NCBI GenBank assembly: GCA_022414725.1
Contig: CM039464.1
Location: 37,164,609 to 37,228,608, forward strand
DNA: 64,000 nt
Direction of reading: 5' to 3'
Source of the DNA: Microglena sp. YARC
Taxonomy: Eukaryota > Chlorophyta > Chlorophyceae > Chlamydomonadales > Chlamydomonadaceae
Positions 37,501 to 43,989 of this stretch are shown here, one piece after another (the stretch's first letter is position 1; every line of letters begins with the position of its first letter). Both the position numbers and the translations under genes were made by a program. The notes under the pieces are model-generated. The model was not told the origin of the DNA and did not search any database. It saw only the letters and a program-made list of their open reading frames with translations.

Positions 37501-39882
37501 TCAAATTTATTTGGGTTAATTTGACTTAATTTTCATGCATTTCATATGATGTGCTGTAAAAGCTCCATAAAACACTTTTCACAAGCTACCCGAGGTTGAT
37601 TCAAGTTGTTTCATATATTTGATTTAATCTGCGATGATTTGCATTAATGTGTGTGTGTGTTTGTGTGTGTGTTTGTGTGTGTATGTGTGTGTGGGTGTGG
37701 ATGGGTGTGGGTGGGTGGGTGGGTGGGTAAGGGGTGCAAAGGTGACGCAGTCGAAGGGGAACAATACAAGAAAACCATTTCTGCTTACCTGCTTTGCTTT
37801 CATGTGTCAGTGTGTGATGGTAGATTGGTAGTGATGGTGGTGGTAGTGCGTGCGTGCGTGTTTGTGTGTGTTTGTTTCTGTGTGTGTGTGTTGGGGGGGG
37901 GGGGGGGGGAGGGGTACAAAGTGACGCATTCGGAGGGAACAATACAATAAAACCATTTCTGCCTTACCTGCTTGCGTTGATGTGTGATGGTAGATTGGTA
38001 GTGATGGTGGTGGTGGTGGTGGTGCATGCGTGTGTCTGTAACACAAAAGACCATTACTGCTCACCTGCTCTGCTTCATATGTCAGTGTGTGATGGTAGAT
38101 TGGTAGTGATGGTGGTGGGTGGTGGTTTGTGTGTGTCTGTGTGTTTGGGGAGGGGGTGGGGGTGGGGGTATAAGGGACAATTGTAGGAGAACAACACAAG
38201 AAGATCATTCCTGTTTAATTGCTTTACTTTCATGTGTCAGTGTGTGATGGTAGATTGGTAGTGGTGTGTGTGTGCTTTTCGGGGGGGAAGAAGGGGGGGG
38301 GGGGGAGGGGATATGATGGTGCACACTTGTAGGAGAACAACTCAAGACGACCATTCCTGCTAACCTGCTCTCCTTTTATATGTCGGTGTGTGATGGTATA
38401 TTGGTTGTGTGTGCGTGTGTGAGTGTTTGGGGGGGGGGGGGAGGGATATGATGGTGGCACACTTGTAGGAGAACAACACAAGACGACCATTCCTGCTAAC
38501 CTGCTCTACTTGTATATGTCAGTATGTGATGGTATATTGGTTGTGTGTGTGTGAGTGTTTGGGGGGGGGGGGGGGAGGGGATATGATGGTGGCACACTTG
38601 TAGGAGAACAACTCAAGACGACCATTCCTGCCAACCTGCTCTCCTTTTATATGTCAGTATGTGATGGTATATTGGTTGTGTGTGTGTGAGTGTTTGGGGG
38701 GCGGGGGGGGGGCGGGGGGGGTTATAAGGATGCCCAATTGTAGGAGAACAACACAAGACGACCATTCCTGCTAACCTGCTCTGCTTTTATTCCACCCAGC
38801 AGTCGCTGCTGCAGCTCCGGAACCGCCCTTGCCATCGCCCGCAAATCGTTTTCATAGCCCACCATGATCCACTTCCCGTCCTGCTGCTGCTTCAGGTGGG
38901 GGACTACAGGGGCTGCTGGCTTCTTGTTGGCTTCCTCCAACTTCCTCTTAGCTTCTGCTGCTAAGGCCTCCTGCCTTGCCTTCCACCTGGCCGCAAACGC
39001 AGCATCTGCTACAGTTGTATCCTGTGAGGGGTTTACAGTCAGGTCGGGGTTACAGGCCAGGGTAGGGTGGGGGGGTGGGGTGGGGTGGGGTAGGGTAGGG
39101 TGGGTGGGGTAGGGGTGGGGTGGGGATGGGGTGGGGTGGGTGGGGTGGGGTGGGTGGGGTGGGGTGGGGTGGGGTGGGGTGGGGTGGGTAGGGCATCCGA
39201 TGCAGTTGTATCCTGTCAGGGGTTACAGTTCAGTTCAGTTTTCAGTTCAGTTCAGTTCAGGGTGGGGTAAGGTGGTGTGTGGTGTGGGTGGGGTGGGTCA
39301 TCCGACCAGTCGCATCCTGTGAGGGTTTACAGGTCAGGGTGTGGTGTGAAGTGGGATGGGGTGGGGTGGGGTGGTGCATCCGACGCACTCGTATCCTGTG
39401 AGGGGTTACAGGTCAGGGTGTGGTGTGGTGTGGAGTGGATGGGTGGGGTGGGGTGTGCATCCGACGCACTCGTATCCTGTGAGGGGTTACAGGTCAGGGT
39501 GTGGTGTGGGGTGGAGTGGGATGGGGGTGGGTGGGGTGGTGCATCCGACGCACTCGTATCCTGTGAGGGTTACAGTCAGGGTGTGGTGTGGTGTGGAGTG
39601 GGATGGGGTGGGGTGGGGTGGTGTGCATCCGACGCACTCGTATCCTGTGAGGGTTACAGGCCGGTGTATATGTCTGATTTCTGGACACCCACAGCCCCCT
39701 CCCCCCACCCCACCCCACCCACCCCCACCCCCACCCCACAGCACCACCCACACCCCACCCACACCCCCACAGCCCCCCCCCCCCCCCCCCCTTGCACCCC
39801 GTGATAACCTCAAGCATACTGTCTATTGCATAACACTGCAAAATTCCATATTTCAACCAAAACACCCAACCACATGCCCCCA

Positions 39883-39915
<33 letters not shown>

Positions 39916-40052
39916 CCACCCCCACACGCACACCACACACCCTCCCCCCAGCCCATCTAGCATCCCATGCAACCTTGCCTACCTGTGGCATGACTGCTTT
40001 ATACAATTGGCTTGGCTTCCTGTTTTGTCAGCTCTAAGGCACCTCCCCCCCC

Positions 40053-40083
<31 letters not shown>

Positions 40084-41836
40084 CACACACACTTCCCCTC
40101 AGCCCCCCTTGCATGCCATAAAACCTTGCCCAGCTGTGGCATGCTGCTGAGAAAATTTGCCTTGGCTTCCTGTTTTGTCAGCTTCAAGCCCCCTCCCCTC
40201 CCCCACCCACCCCACCCACCCACCCACCCACACCCACACCCACACACACACACACAACCCACACATTCCTCCCAGCCCCTCATGCTTTCCTTGCAACCCT
40301 TACCTACCTGTAGCATGGCTGCTGAGACAATTGGCTTGGCCTCCTGTGTCGTCAGCTTCAATGCCCCACGCCACCCCACCCCACACACCCTTCCCCCCAG
40401 CCCCCCTTGCATCCCTTGCAACCCACACACACACCATACTCCACCCACCCACCCTTGCAACCCTTGCCTACCTGTGGCATGGCTGCCTGAGACAATTGGC
40501 TGGGCTTCCTGTGTCGTCAGCTTCCAGGCCCCCACCCACACCCACCCCACAACACCCCTCCCCCCAGCCCCCACTTGCATCCCCTGCAACAACCACACAC
40601 ACACTATACTCACACACCCACCCTTGCAACCCTTGCCTACCTGTGGCATGGCTGCTGAGACAATTGCTTGGCCTCCTGTGTCGTCAGCTTCCAGCCCCCA
40701 CCCCACCCACCCACACACCCTTCCCCCCAGCGCCCCTTGCATCCCCTGCAACCCACACACACCACTATACTGCACACACACACCCTTGCAACCCTTGCCT
40801 ACCTGTGGCATGGCTGCTGAGACAATTGGCTGGGCTTCCTGTGTCGTCAGCTTCCAGGCCCCCACCCCACCCCACCCACACACCCCTCCCCCAGCGCCCC
40901 TTGCATCCCCTGCAACCCACACACACACTATACTCCACACACCCACCCTTGCAACCCTTGCCTACCTGTGGCATGGCTGCTGAGACAATTGGCTGGGCTT
41001 CCTGTGTCGTCAGCTTCAATGCCCCCACACCCACCCCACACCACCCCTTCCCCCCAGCCCCCTTGCATCCCTTGCAACCCACACACACACCATACTCCAC
41101 CCACCCACCCTTGCAAACCCTTGCTACTGTGGCATGGCTGCTGAGACAATTGGCTTGGCCTCCTGTGTCGTCAGCTTCCAGGCCCCTTCCCCCACCCCAC
41201 CCCACACACCCTCCCCCCAGCCCCACTTGCATCCCTGCAACCCACACACACACTATACTCCACACACCCACCCTTGCAACCCTTGCCTACCTGTGGCATG
41301 GCTGCTGAGACAATTGGCTGGGCTTCCTGTGTCGTCAGCTTCAAGGCCCTCACCCAACCCACCCCACACACCCCTCCCCAGCGCCCTTTGCATCCCTTGC
41401 AACCCACACACACACTAAACTCCACCCACCCACCCTTGCAACCCTTGCCTACCTGTGGCATGGCTGCTGAGACAATTGGTTGGGCCTCCTGTTTAGTCAG
41501 CTTCAAGGCCCCCATCAATCGTTGCCGCAGTTCCGCCTTGGTCTCTGCCAAGGTCTTTTTAGGAGGAGGCATAGGCTTTTTAGAGGGTGCAGTGTCTGTA
41601 TTTGTCTCAGGTGCTGATCCTCCGGACCCACTGGGGACGCCAGCAGGAGCTGATGGAAGAGGAGAACCCAAACTCGCAAGCTTGTTTGTGGAGGCATGGG
41701 CCATAGCAGCAGTAGCAGGGGCAGGAGCAGCAGCAGTAGCAGGCGTAGGAGCAGGAGCACTAGCAGTAGAAGTAGCAGCAGCAACGGCAGCAGTAGCAGT
41801 AGCAGCAGCAGCAGCAGGAGCAGGAGCACTAGCAGT

Positions 41837-41895
<59 letters not shown>

Positions 41896-42955
41896 CAGGA
41901 GCAGGAGCAGCAGCAGCAGCAGGAGCAGCAGCAGTAGGAGCAGTATCAGTAGCAGAAGCAGCAGAGTGTGTTGCTGAGGATGGAGGTGAAGGGGGGGGTG
42001 AGTTGGTCTTAGCAAACGGATTCAAGCGGGAAGGGTCGGATGGAGAGGAGGCTGAGGATGGCAGAGTGTCTGACGTGGTCTGGGCCGAAGACTTGGGGGA
42101 TGTAGGGCTTGTGGACGATGGCAGAGGGGTGTGTGCTGAGGAAGAAGATGTCGGTGGGGGTGAAAAAGGATCTGCCTTTGTTTTGGCTGCTGCCTTTCGG
42201 GTTGTAGGGATTGCTGGCAATAGGAGTGAGGGCGAGTCGGTAGGCAGAGATAAGGGTGTGGATACCTTCGTCTTGGCTGCTGACTTCCGGGGTGTAGGGC
42301 TTGCTGGCGATAGGAGAGAGGGCGATTCGGTTGACGGGGATAGGGGTGGGGATACCTTTGTTTTGGCTGCTGCCTTTCGGGGTGTAGGGCTTGCTGGTGA
42401 TAGGAGAGAGGGCGATTCGGTCGACAGGGATATGGTTGGGGATACCTTTGTTTTGGCTGCTGACTCCCGGGGAGTAGGGCTTGCTGGTGATAGGAGAGAG
42501 GGGGATTCGGAAGACAGGGATAGGGGTGGGGATACTTTCATCTTGGCTTTGCCCACACGTGGTAGTCTGCCTGATCCAGATAAGGCTTGTTTGATCGCTG
42601 CTCGTGTTAGTGCTGGTGCTGGTGCTGGTGCTAGCGCTGGCGCTGGTGCTGGTACTTGAGCTGCTGCCGCTGCTGCTGCTGCTGCTGGCGCTGCTACTAC
42701 TGGTACTTGAGCTGCTGCTGCTGCTGCTGGTGCTACTGCTGCTGCTGGTGCTGGTGCTACTGCTACTGCTGAAGCTAATGTTGAGGCATTCTGTTGGGGA
42801 GTGCTGCTGGGTGCCTCTGTGGGGGAGACTGTAGGTAGGCTACGCTTCCTTCCTCGTGGTGGAACCACAGGCAGGGGAGGTGGATTGACAGGCTGGGAGG
42901 GGGGGGCGCTGATAGCTTCAGGTGTGTCCTCTAGTCTGGCAAATGGAATAACCAC
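22395..42955 (-). CDS. SF1 helicase, IGHMBP2/SMUBP-2-like, giant gene (partial model)
   Basis: Minus-strand gene with exons 42955-41453, 39021-38776, 36204-35970, 34402-34206, 30641-30512, 28782-28640, 25870-25646 and noisy 22510-22395. Intron phases are 0, 0, 1, 0, 1, 0, 0, and every junction keeps one frame; the seven clean exons give 893 codons. Order: about 500 low-complexity residues, a basic helical segment, an IGHMBP2-like region with LPYNRF and GDSVIV, a Q motif LNNSQ, Walker A GPPGTGKT at about residues 827-834, then motif Ia DTNAAVDNLVEGL and VRVGQPAK. The family comprises ATP-dependent RNA/DNA helicases acting in translation, RNA decay or DNA metabolism. DEAD-like motif II and motifs III-VI are not found, so the 3' part is missing, in the gap or further downstream. 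The start codon is unresolved. Confidence 0.8.
22511..24300 (-). repeat. Acceptor-edge array of exon H
   Basis: At least nine copies of a minus-strand unit in which a 3' splice site (CTGACAG or a relative) is followed by GTGCGCAAGTCTCTACGCC-like sequence, readable as VRKSLRHLTLNTLAEGTE. Copies lie near 22640, 22790, 22940, 23105, 23275, 23450, 23960 and 24140. Between units are TTTGGGTTT-rich intronic stretches. These are incomplete copies of the start of exon H. Confidence 0.75.
23530..23770 (+). repeat. 43-base tandem repeat (CAGCTGGCACATGGTGCTCG)
   Basis: Five to six copies of a roughly 43-base unit, CAGCTGGCACATGGTGCTCG followed by CATGTGAATTTGCAGTGGC-like sequence, inside the exon H acceptor-edge array. 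No function is visible. Confidence 0.8.
24310..25645 (-). repeat. Donor-edge array of exon G (motif Ia)
   Basis: About eight copies of the last third of exon G. Each reads, on the minus strand, DTNAAVDNLVEGLHKQGLRV then VRVGQPAK, followed by a GTAAGT or GTTAGT donor. They are separated by intronic sequence that includes TTTAGGG-type words near 24570-24610, 24968-25005 and 25178-25212. Upstream of the coding part the units have no obvious acceptor except an internal GCTGCAG, so they are mostly donor decoys. Confidence 0.85.
25646..25870 (-). CDS. Helicase exon G: Walker A and motif Ia
   Basis: A 225-base exon (75 codons, phase 0 at both ends) between an ACAACAG acceptor and an AAG/GTTAGT donor. 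It encodes VRTFTLWQ, then the P-loop GPPGTGKT, a linker, ILACGDTNAAVDNLVEGLHK (motif Ia) and LRVVRVGQPAK. The P-loop binds ATP phosphates; motif Ia contacts nucleic acid. The NAAVDNLVE and RVGQPAK words are diagnostic of the UPF1/IGHMBP2/SEN1 group of SF1B helicases. Arrays of its edges flank it on both sides. Confidence 0.9.
25871..26325 (-). repeat. Acceptor-edge array of exon G
   Basis: About six or seven units ending, on the minus strand, with an acceptor and GTACCTTCA followed by GCATGTAGCAG or CTTTGTGGGCAG. These mimic the first 15-20 bases of exon G. Several units have GTACCTTCAGCATGTAG, which would stop after six codons if spliced. Units are separated by GT-rich stretches. Confidence 0.8.
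26510..28639 (-). repeat. Donor-edge array of exon F with pyrimidine-rich spacers
   Basis: Five or more long units. On the minus strand each carries a decayed copy of the end of exon F (for example near 27590-27680 and 28085-28165), then GTGAGAG-like donor sequence, then long GGGAAGAAGAAGG runs (CCTTCTTCTTCCC on the plus strand). Long Pro/Ser/Leu frames on the plus strand come from this CT-rich DNA and are not genes. Confidence 0.7.
28326..28530 (+). repeat. 18-base ACATGTAC minisatellite
   Basis: Alternating ACAAAGCACACATGTACC and ACAAAGTACACATGTA words, about eleven copies, inside the exon F donor-edge array. Confidence 0.85.
28640..28782 (-). CDS. Helicase exon F: Q motif
   Basis: A 143-base exon that starts after CTACCCAG and ends at GTG/GTGAGAG. 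The first two bases complete a codon begun in exon E; the rest is 47 codons. It encodes QRPLWVQDADWCEDIRAAL followed by GHPNLNNSQRRAAANAV. The LNNSQ word is the SF1 Q-motif position, where the glutamine contacts adenine just before the Walker A exon. Its start is duplicated upstream about sixteen times and its end downstream about five times. Confidence 0.88.
28783..30410 (-). repeat. Acceptor-edge array of exon F
   Basis: About sixteen units. Each minus-strand unit ends TACCCAG followed by TTGGGTCGCCAAACAGCAAG and GCATCGCCGCACAG, matching the first bases of exon F. Units at 28783-29700 have GGGTTCAGGG/TTTAGGG-like spacers; those at 29740-30410 have AT-rich spacers with ATATTAGT words. Every unit presents a plausible 3' splice site. 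Confidence 0.87.
30512..30641 (-). CDS. Helicase exon E
   Basis: A 130-base exon between CTCTCCTAG and ATAG/GTACGA, giving 43 codons and one extra base. It encodes GALWRIDQSFRDPTSERRVE followed by AVERLNSF and a short tail. The position, after the region with GDSVIV and before the Q motif, and the GALWRID word fit the linker before the helicase core of IGHMBP2-like proteins. It is the only copy that continues beyond the duplicated edge. No donor-edge array follows it, an exception in this gene. Confidence 0.85.
30642..32060 (-). repeat. Acceptor-edge array of exon E
   Basis: About twelve units of 90-140 bases. On the minus strand each has CACTCTCCCAG then GGAGCGCTGTGGCGAATTGA and CAATCC, the start of exon E (GALWRIDQSF). 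All keep a polypyrimidine tract and AG. Spacers contain TTTACTCACAACCTTTA-like sequence. Confidence 0.9.
32165..32405 (+). repeat. GGGTCGTGAAAA minisatellite
   Basis: Alternating 12-base GGGTCGTGAAAA and 16-base CGCCGGGTCGTGAAAA units. On the minus strand the unit resembles the TTCACGACCC end of the exon E edge copies, so it appears to be a secondary amplification within that array. Confidence 0.85.
32500..34205 (-). repeat. Donor-edge array of exon D
   Basis: About eleven units of roughly 140-150 bases. Each reads on the minus strand GAGGTGAAGAAGGGCCACGT and on to GACAAG/GTAATG, encoding EVKKGHVLITLDDG and ASDRLEEACLDK, then a GGTGTCAGG/GGTGGGTG spacer. Units at 33620-34205 are nearly identical, showing recent amplification. 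If spliced from the GTGAG or CAG before the unit, each could behave as a cassette exon of 84 bases. Confidence 0.9.
34206..34402 (-). CDS. Helicase exon D
   Basis: A 197-base exon that starts after CGTGTAG; its first two bases complete the codon split from exon C. It ends GACAAG/GTAATG. It encodes PRGGNIDAGSSVSADDDGVG, QPERKISAQASQLMD and then VLEVKKGHLLITLDDG with SDRLEEACLDK. It lies in the domain before the helicase core. The upstream partial copy (34465-34575) has an alternative CTTGCAG acceptor for the same edge. Confidence 0.85.
34403..34575 (-). repeat. Single acceptor-edge copy of exon D with ATTAC tract
   Basis: The first half of exon D is repeated at about 34465-34565 with a few substitutions and a CTTGCAG acceptor. 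An (ATTAC)n/(ATTGC)n tract at 34431-34462 sits at the junction. The same pentamer tract forms the tail of the LINE at 61477, so a LINE-like tail may have been involved; this is only an inference. Confidence 0.75.
34725..35969 (-). repeat. Donor-edge array of exon C
   Basis: About six units of roughly 180 bases. Each carries on the minus strand the end of exon C (LPYNRFKQGDSVIVAPYT) followed by a GTGAGAGG-type donor, then spacer with GGGCAAGATATATGG-like sequence. Several copies retain an open frame through the edge. Confidence 0.88.
35970..36204 (-). CDS. Helicase exon C
   Basis: A 235-base exon starting after AAATTCAG and ending GGAAAG/GTGAGG, with 78 codons plus one base. It encodes DAGEKVFMDIYGSGNVRQLQ, NEGAVLLALRAETQGVLYRS, RVWRFSTAPEKGKSSG and LPYNRFKQGDSVIVAPYT. 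The order LQ..G..LL, LY..R, LP.N.F..GD matches the domain 1B region of IGHMBP2-like helicases, which packs on the motor core and contributes to substrate binding. Both its edges are tandemly amplified in the neighbouring introns. Confidence 0.87.
36205..37625 (-). repeat. Acceptor-edge array of exon C
   Basis: About ten to twelve units of roughly 118 bases. On the minus strand each reads TGAATCAAnnTC, then a short AG-containing junction, then TGTGAAAAAGTGTTTATGGA, the start of exon C (EKVFMD). At 36430-36560 the spacer is itself a 10-base GAGTTTCTTT tandem repeat. Confidence 0.85.
37640..38775 (-). repeat. Donor-edge array of exon B
   Basis: About seven units. Each has on the minus strand AAAGCAGAGCAG/GTTAGCAGG or a variant (the last codons of exon B and its donor), then AATGGTCGTCTTGTGTTG, then GT-rich and poly-G spacers. 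Some donors read GTAAGC or GTGAGC. Confidence 0.87.
38776..39021 (-). CDS. Helicase exon B
   Basis: A 246-base exon (82 codons, phase 0) between CCCCTCACAG and GCAGAGCAG/GTTAGC. It encodes DTTVADAAFAARWKARQEAL, a lysine- and alanine-rich helix ending EEANKKPAA, then DGKWIMVGYENDLRAMARAV and PELQQRLLGGIKAEQ. A helical region before the helicase domain is typical of the family, though I see no diagnostic motif. It connects in frame with exons A and C. Confidence 0.83.
39022..39665 (-). repeat. Acceptor-edge array of exon B
   Basis: About six to seven units. Each on the minus strand ends CCCCTCACAG then GATACGAGTGCGTCGGATGC, matching the start of exon B (GATACAACTGTAGCAGATGC). Spacers are GGGGT-rich on the plus strand (39060-39190). 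Confidence 0.87.
39690..41452 (-). repeat. Donor-edge array of exon A
   Basis: About nine units of 155-170 bases, with donors near 39979, 40131, 40308, 40470, 40638, 40801, 40966, 41126 and 41290. Each reads on the minus strand LKLTTQEAQPIVSAAMPQ followed by GTAGGCAAGG, a copy of the last 18 codons of exon A plus its 5' splice site. Spacers are C- and CA-rich on the plus strand. Confidence 0.92.
41453..42955 (-). CDS. Helicase exon A: low-complexity N-terminal region
   Basis: A 1,503-base exon (501 codons) that starts after CTCCTCTAG and ends CCACAG/GTAGGC. It begins VVIPFARLEDTPEAIS. An alanine/proline-rich segment follows (42600-42780), then five copies of a roughly 30-residue repeat with AKTKVSPPLSL and SPSLLSPASPTPRK, then a second polyalanine tract from a GCT/GCA microsatellite, then KKTLAETKAELRQRLMGALK and the C-terminal LTKQEAQPIVSAAMPQ. 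The Ser/Pro/Lys repeats suggest a disordered, phosphorylatable tail. This region is not part of the helicase family consensus. Confidence 0.78.
41700..41985 (-). repeat. Triplet microsatellite coding for polyalanine
   Basis: AGC/AGT and AGG triplets on the plus strand give uninterrupted GCT/GCC/GCA alanine codons in exon A and no stops in other frames. A second tract lies at about 42600-42780. Repeat number is likely to vary between strains. Confidence 0.9.
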
Positions 42956-43155
42956 CTAGAGGAGGAGAGGGGCGGTTATAGGTGGTTATGAGTGGTTATA
43001 GGTGGTTTTAGGGGGTTATGAGTGGTTATAGGTGGTTATAGGAGGCTATAGGTCGTTTTAGGTGTGCCCTTCAACCCGGCACTTGGAATGGGAGGGGGAG
43101 CGCTGGTAGCATCAGGTGTGTCCTCTAGTCTGGCACTTGTATTATCCACCTTCAT
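42956..43155 (-). repeat. Acceptor-edge copies of exon A and possible start codon
   Basis: Between 42965 and 43055 a CCTATAACCACTCATAACCA-type repeat (minus strand) fills the intron. At 43060-43155 the start of exon A recurs (GCCAGACTAGAGGACACACC), preceded by ATGAAGGTGGAT with the ATG at 43155-43153. This may be the true translation start or a decoy; no donor that would join it cleanly to exon A is certain. Confidence 0.55.
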
Positions 43156-43989
43156 GTGGTAGGAGGTGGCTAGGAGTAACAAATACACTGACACACAAAC
43201 ACGAACACAAAAATACGCTTACACACAAATACCCTAACACACTAACTAACACATACATACACACACAATACACATGCATGTGTATTGTGTGTATATTCAC
43301 ATGGAATGCATGTGTTACCTTTCTTCCTCTGACCCCTCTGACATTCCCCACGAGCACATGACTCCTGCATGCAAGCCCATGGTGCATGGTTGTTGCCTTG
43401 GTTAGGGTTGCTTGGCCGCCAGTTGCGCTATATGGCGCAGCTGTATGACTATGAATGCTCGGCCTGGGGTGGATTTCGTAGCTTCAACTCGCAATTGCAT
43501 TAGGGGCAGAATTGCATGGATGGCGATCGATGGATGGCGACTGACAGATGCGAGATGGGGATAGATTTGGCTTGGCTTGGCCTAGGTGGTGGCAGAGTCC
43601 GAGGTTTCAGATTCGAAGGACTGGGTGCTTGTTCGCGATACCGCTCCTATGCGATTGTTGATTGGGTGAATTGATAGTATGTCGGTCAGTGCAGAAACGA
43701 GCAGAACGTGGCGGATGGTGGATGGTGGCTTGATGCCATGAGTGACAGCTGTGCAGCCAGCCAGGCGTGACAGGCAGCGCGAGTCTGGGGCTAGACTCGC
43801 CCCGGGCCTGGGTGAATTCGGGTGAATTGTGGCCCGAAGCCCGCCCTAGCCCTAGTTAGCTTTTGCCTCCTGCGCCAAACTGCTGCAGGAATTCAAACTC
43901 TGCGGATTTGACTCTTGCCTGAACGCTTCGAAAATCATACTTCGATTCCTGAACCTTGTTTGCGTTAAGTTTAGTCTCTACGAACAGCC
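43156..43989. promoter_or_regulatory. Divergent intergenic region, helicase (-) and calmodulin-like (+)
   Basis: About 830 bases separate the presumed 5' ends of two head-to-head genes, so both promoters probably lie here. A CA-rich microsatellite occurs at 43190-43275. The rest is non-repetitive. I see no clear TATA box upstream of 43990. The sequence just before that ATG (CGAACAGCC) fits a translation start context. Confidence 0.45.

Noticed and set aside
41274..42659. 461-codon plus-strand frame rich in Ala/Gly/Val
   Set aside because: It is the mirror of helicase exon A through GCN triplets. The minus-strand frame has a splice-consistent product and repeats.
43060..43155. ATG at 43155 as the certain helicase start
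   Set aside because: The segment is a copy of the exon A edge and no clean donor joins it to exon A, so it is reported only as a possibility.
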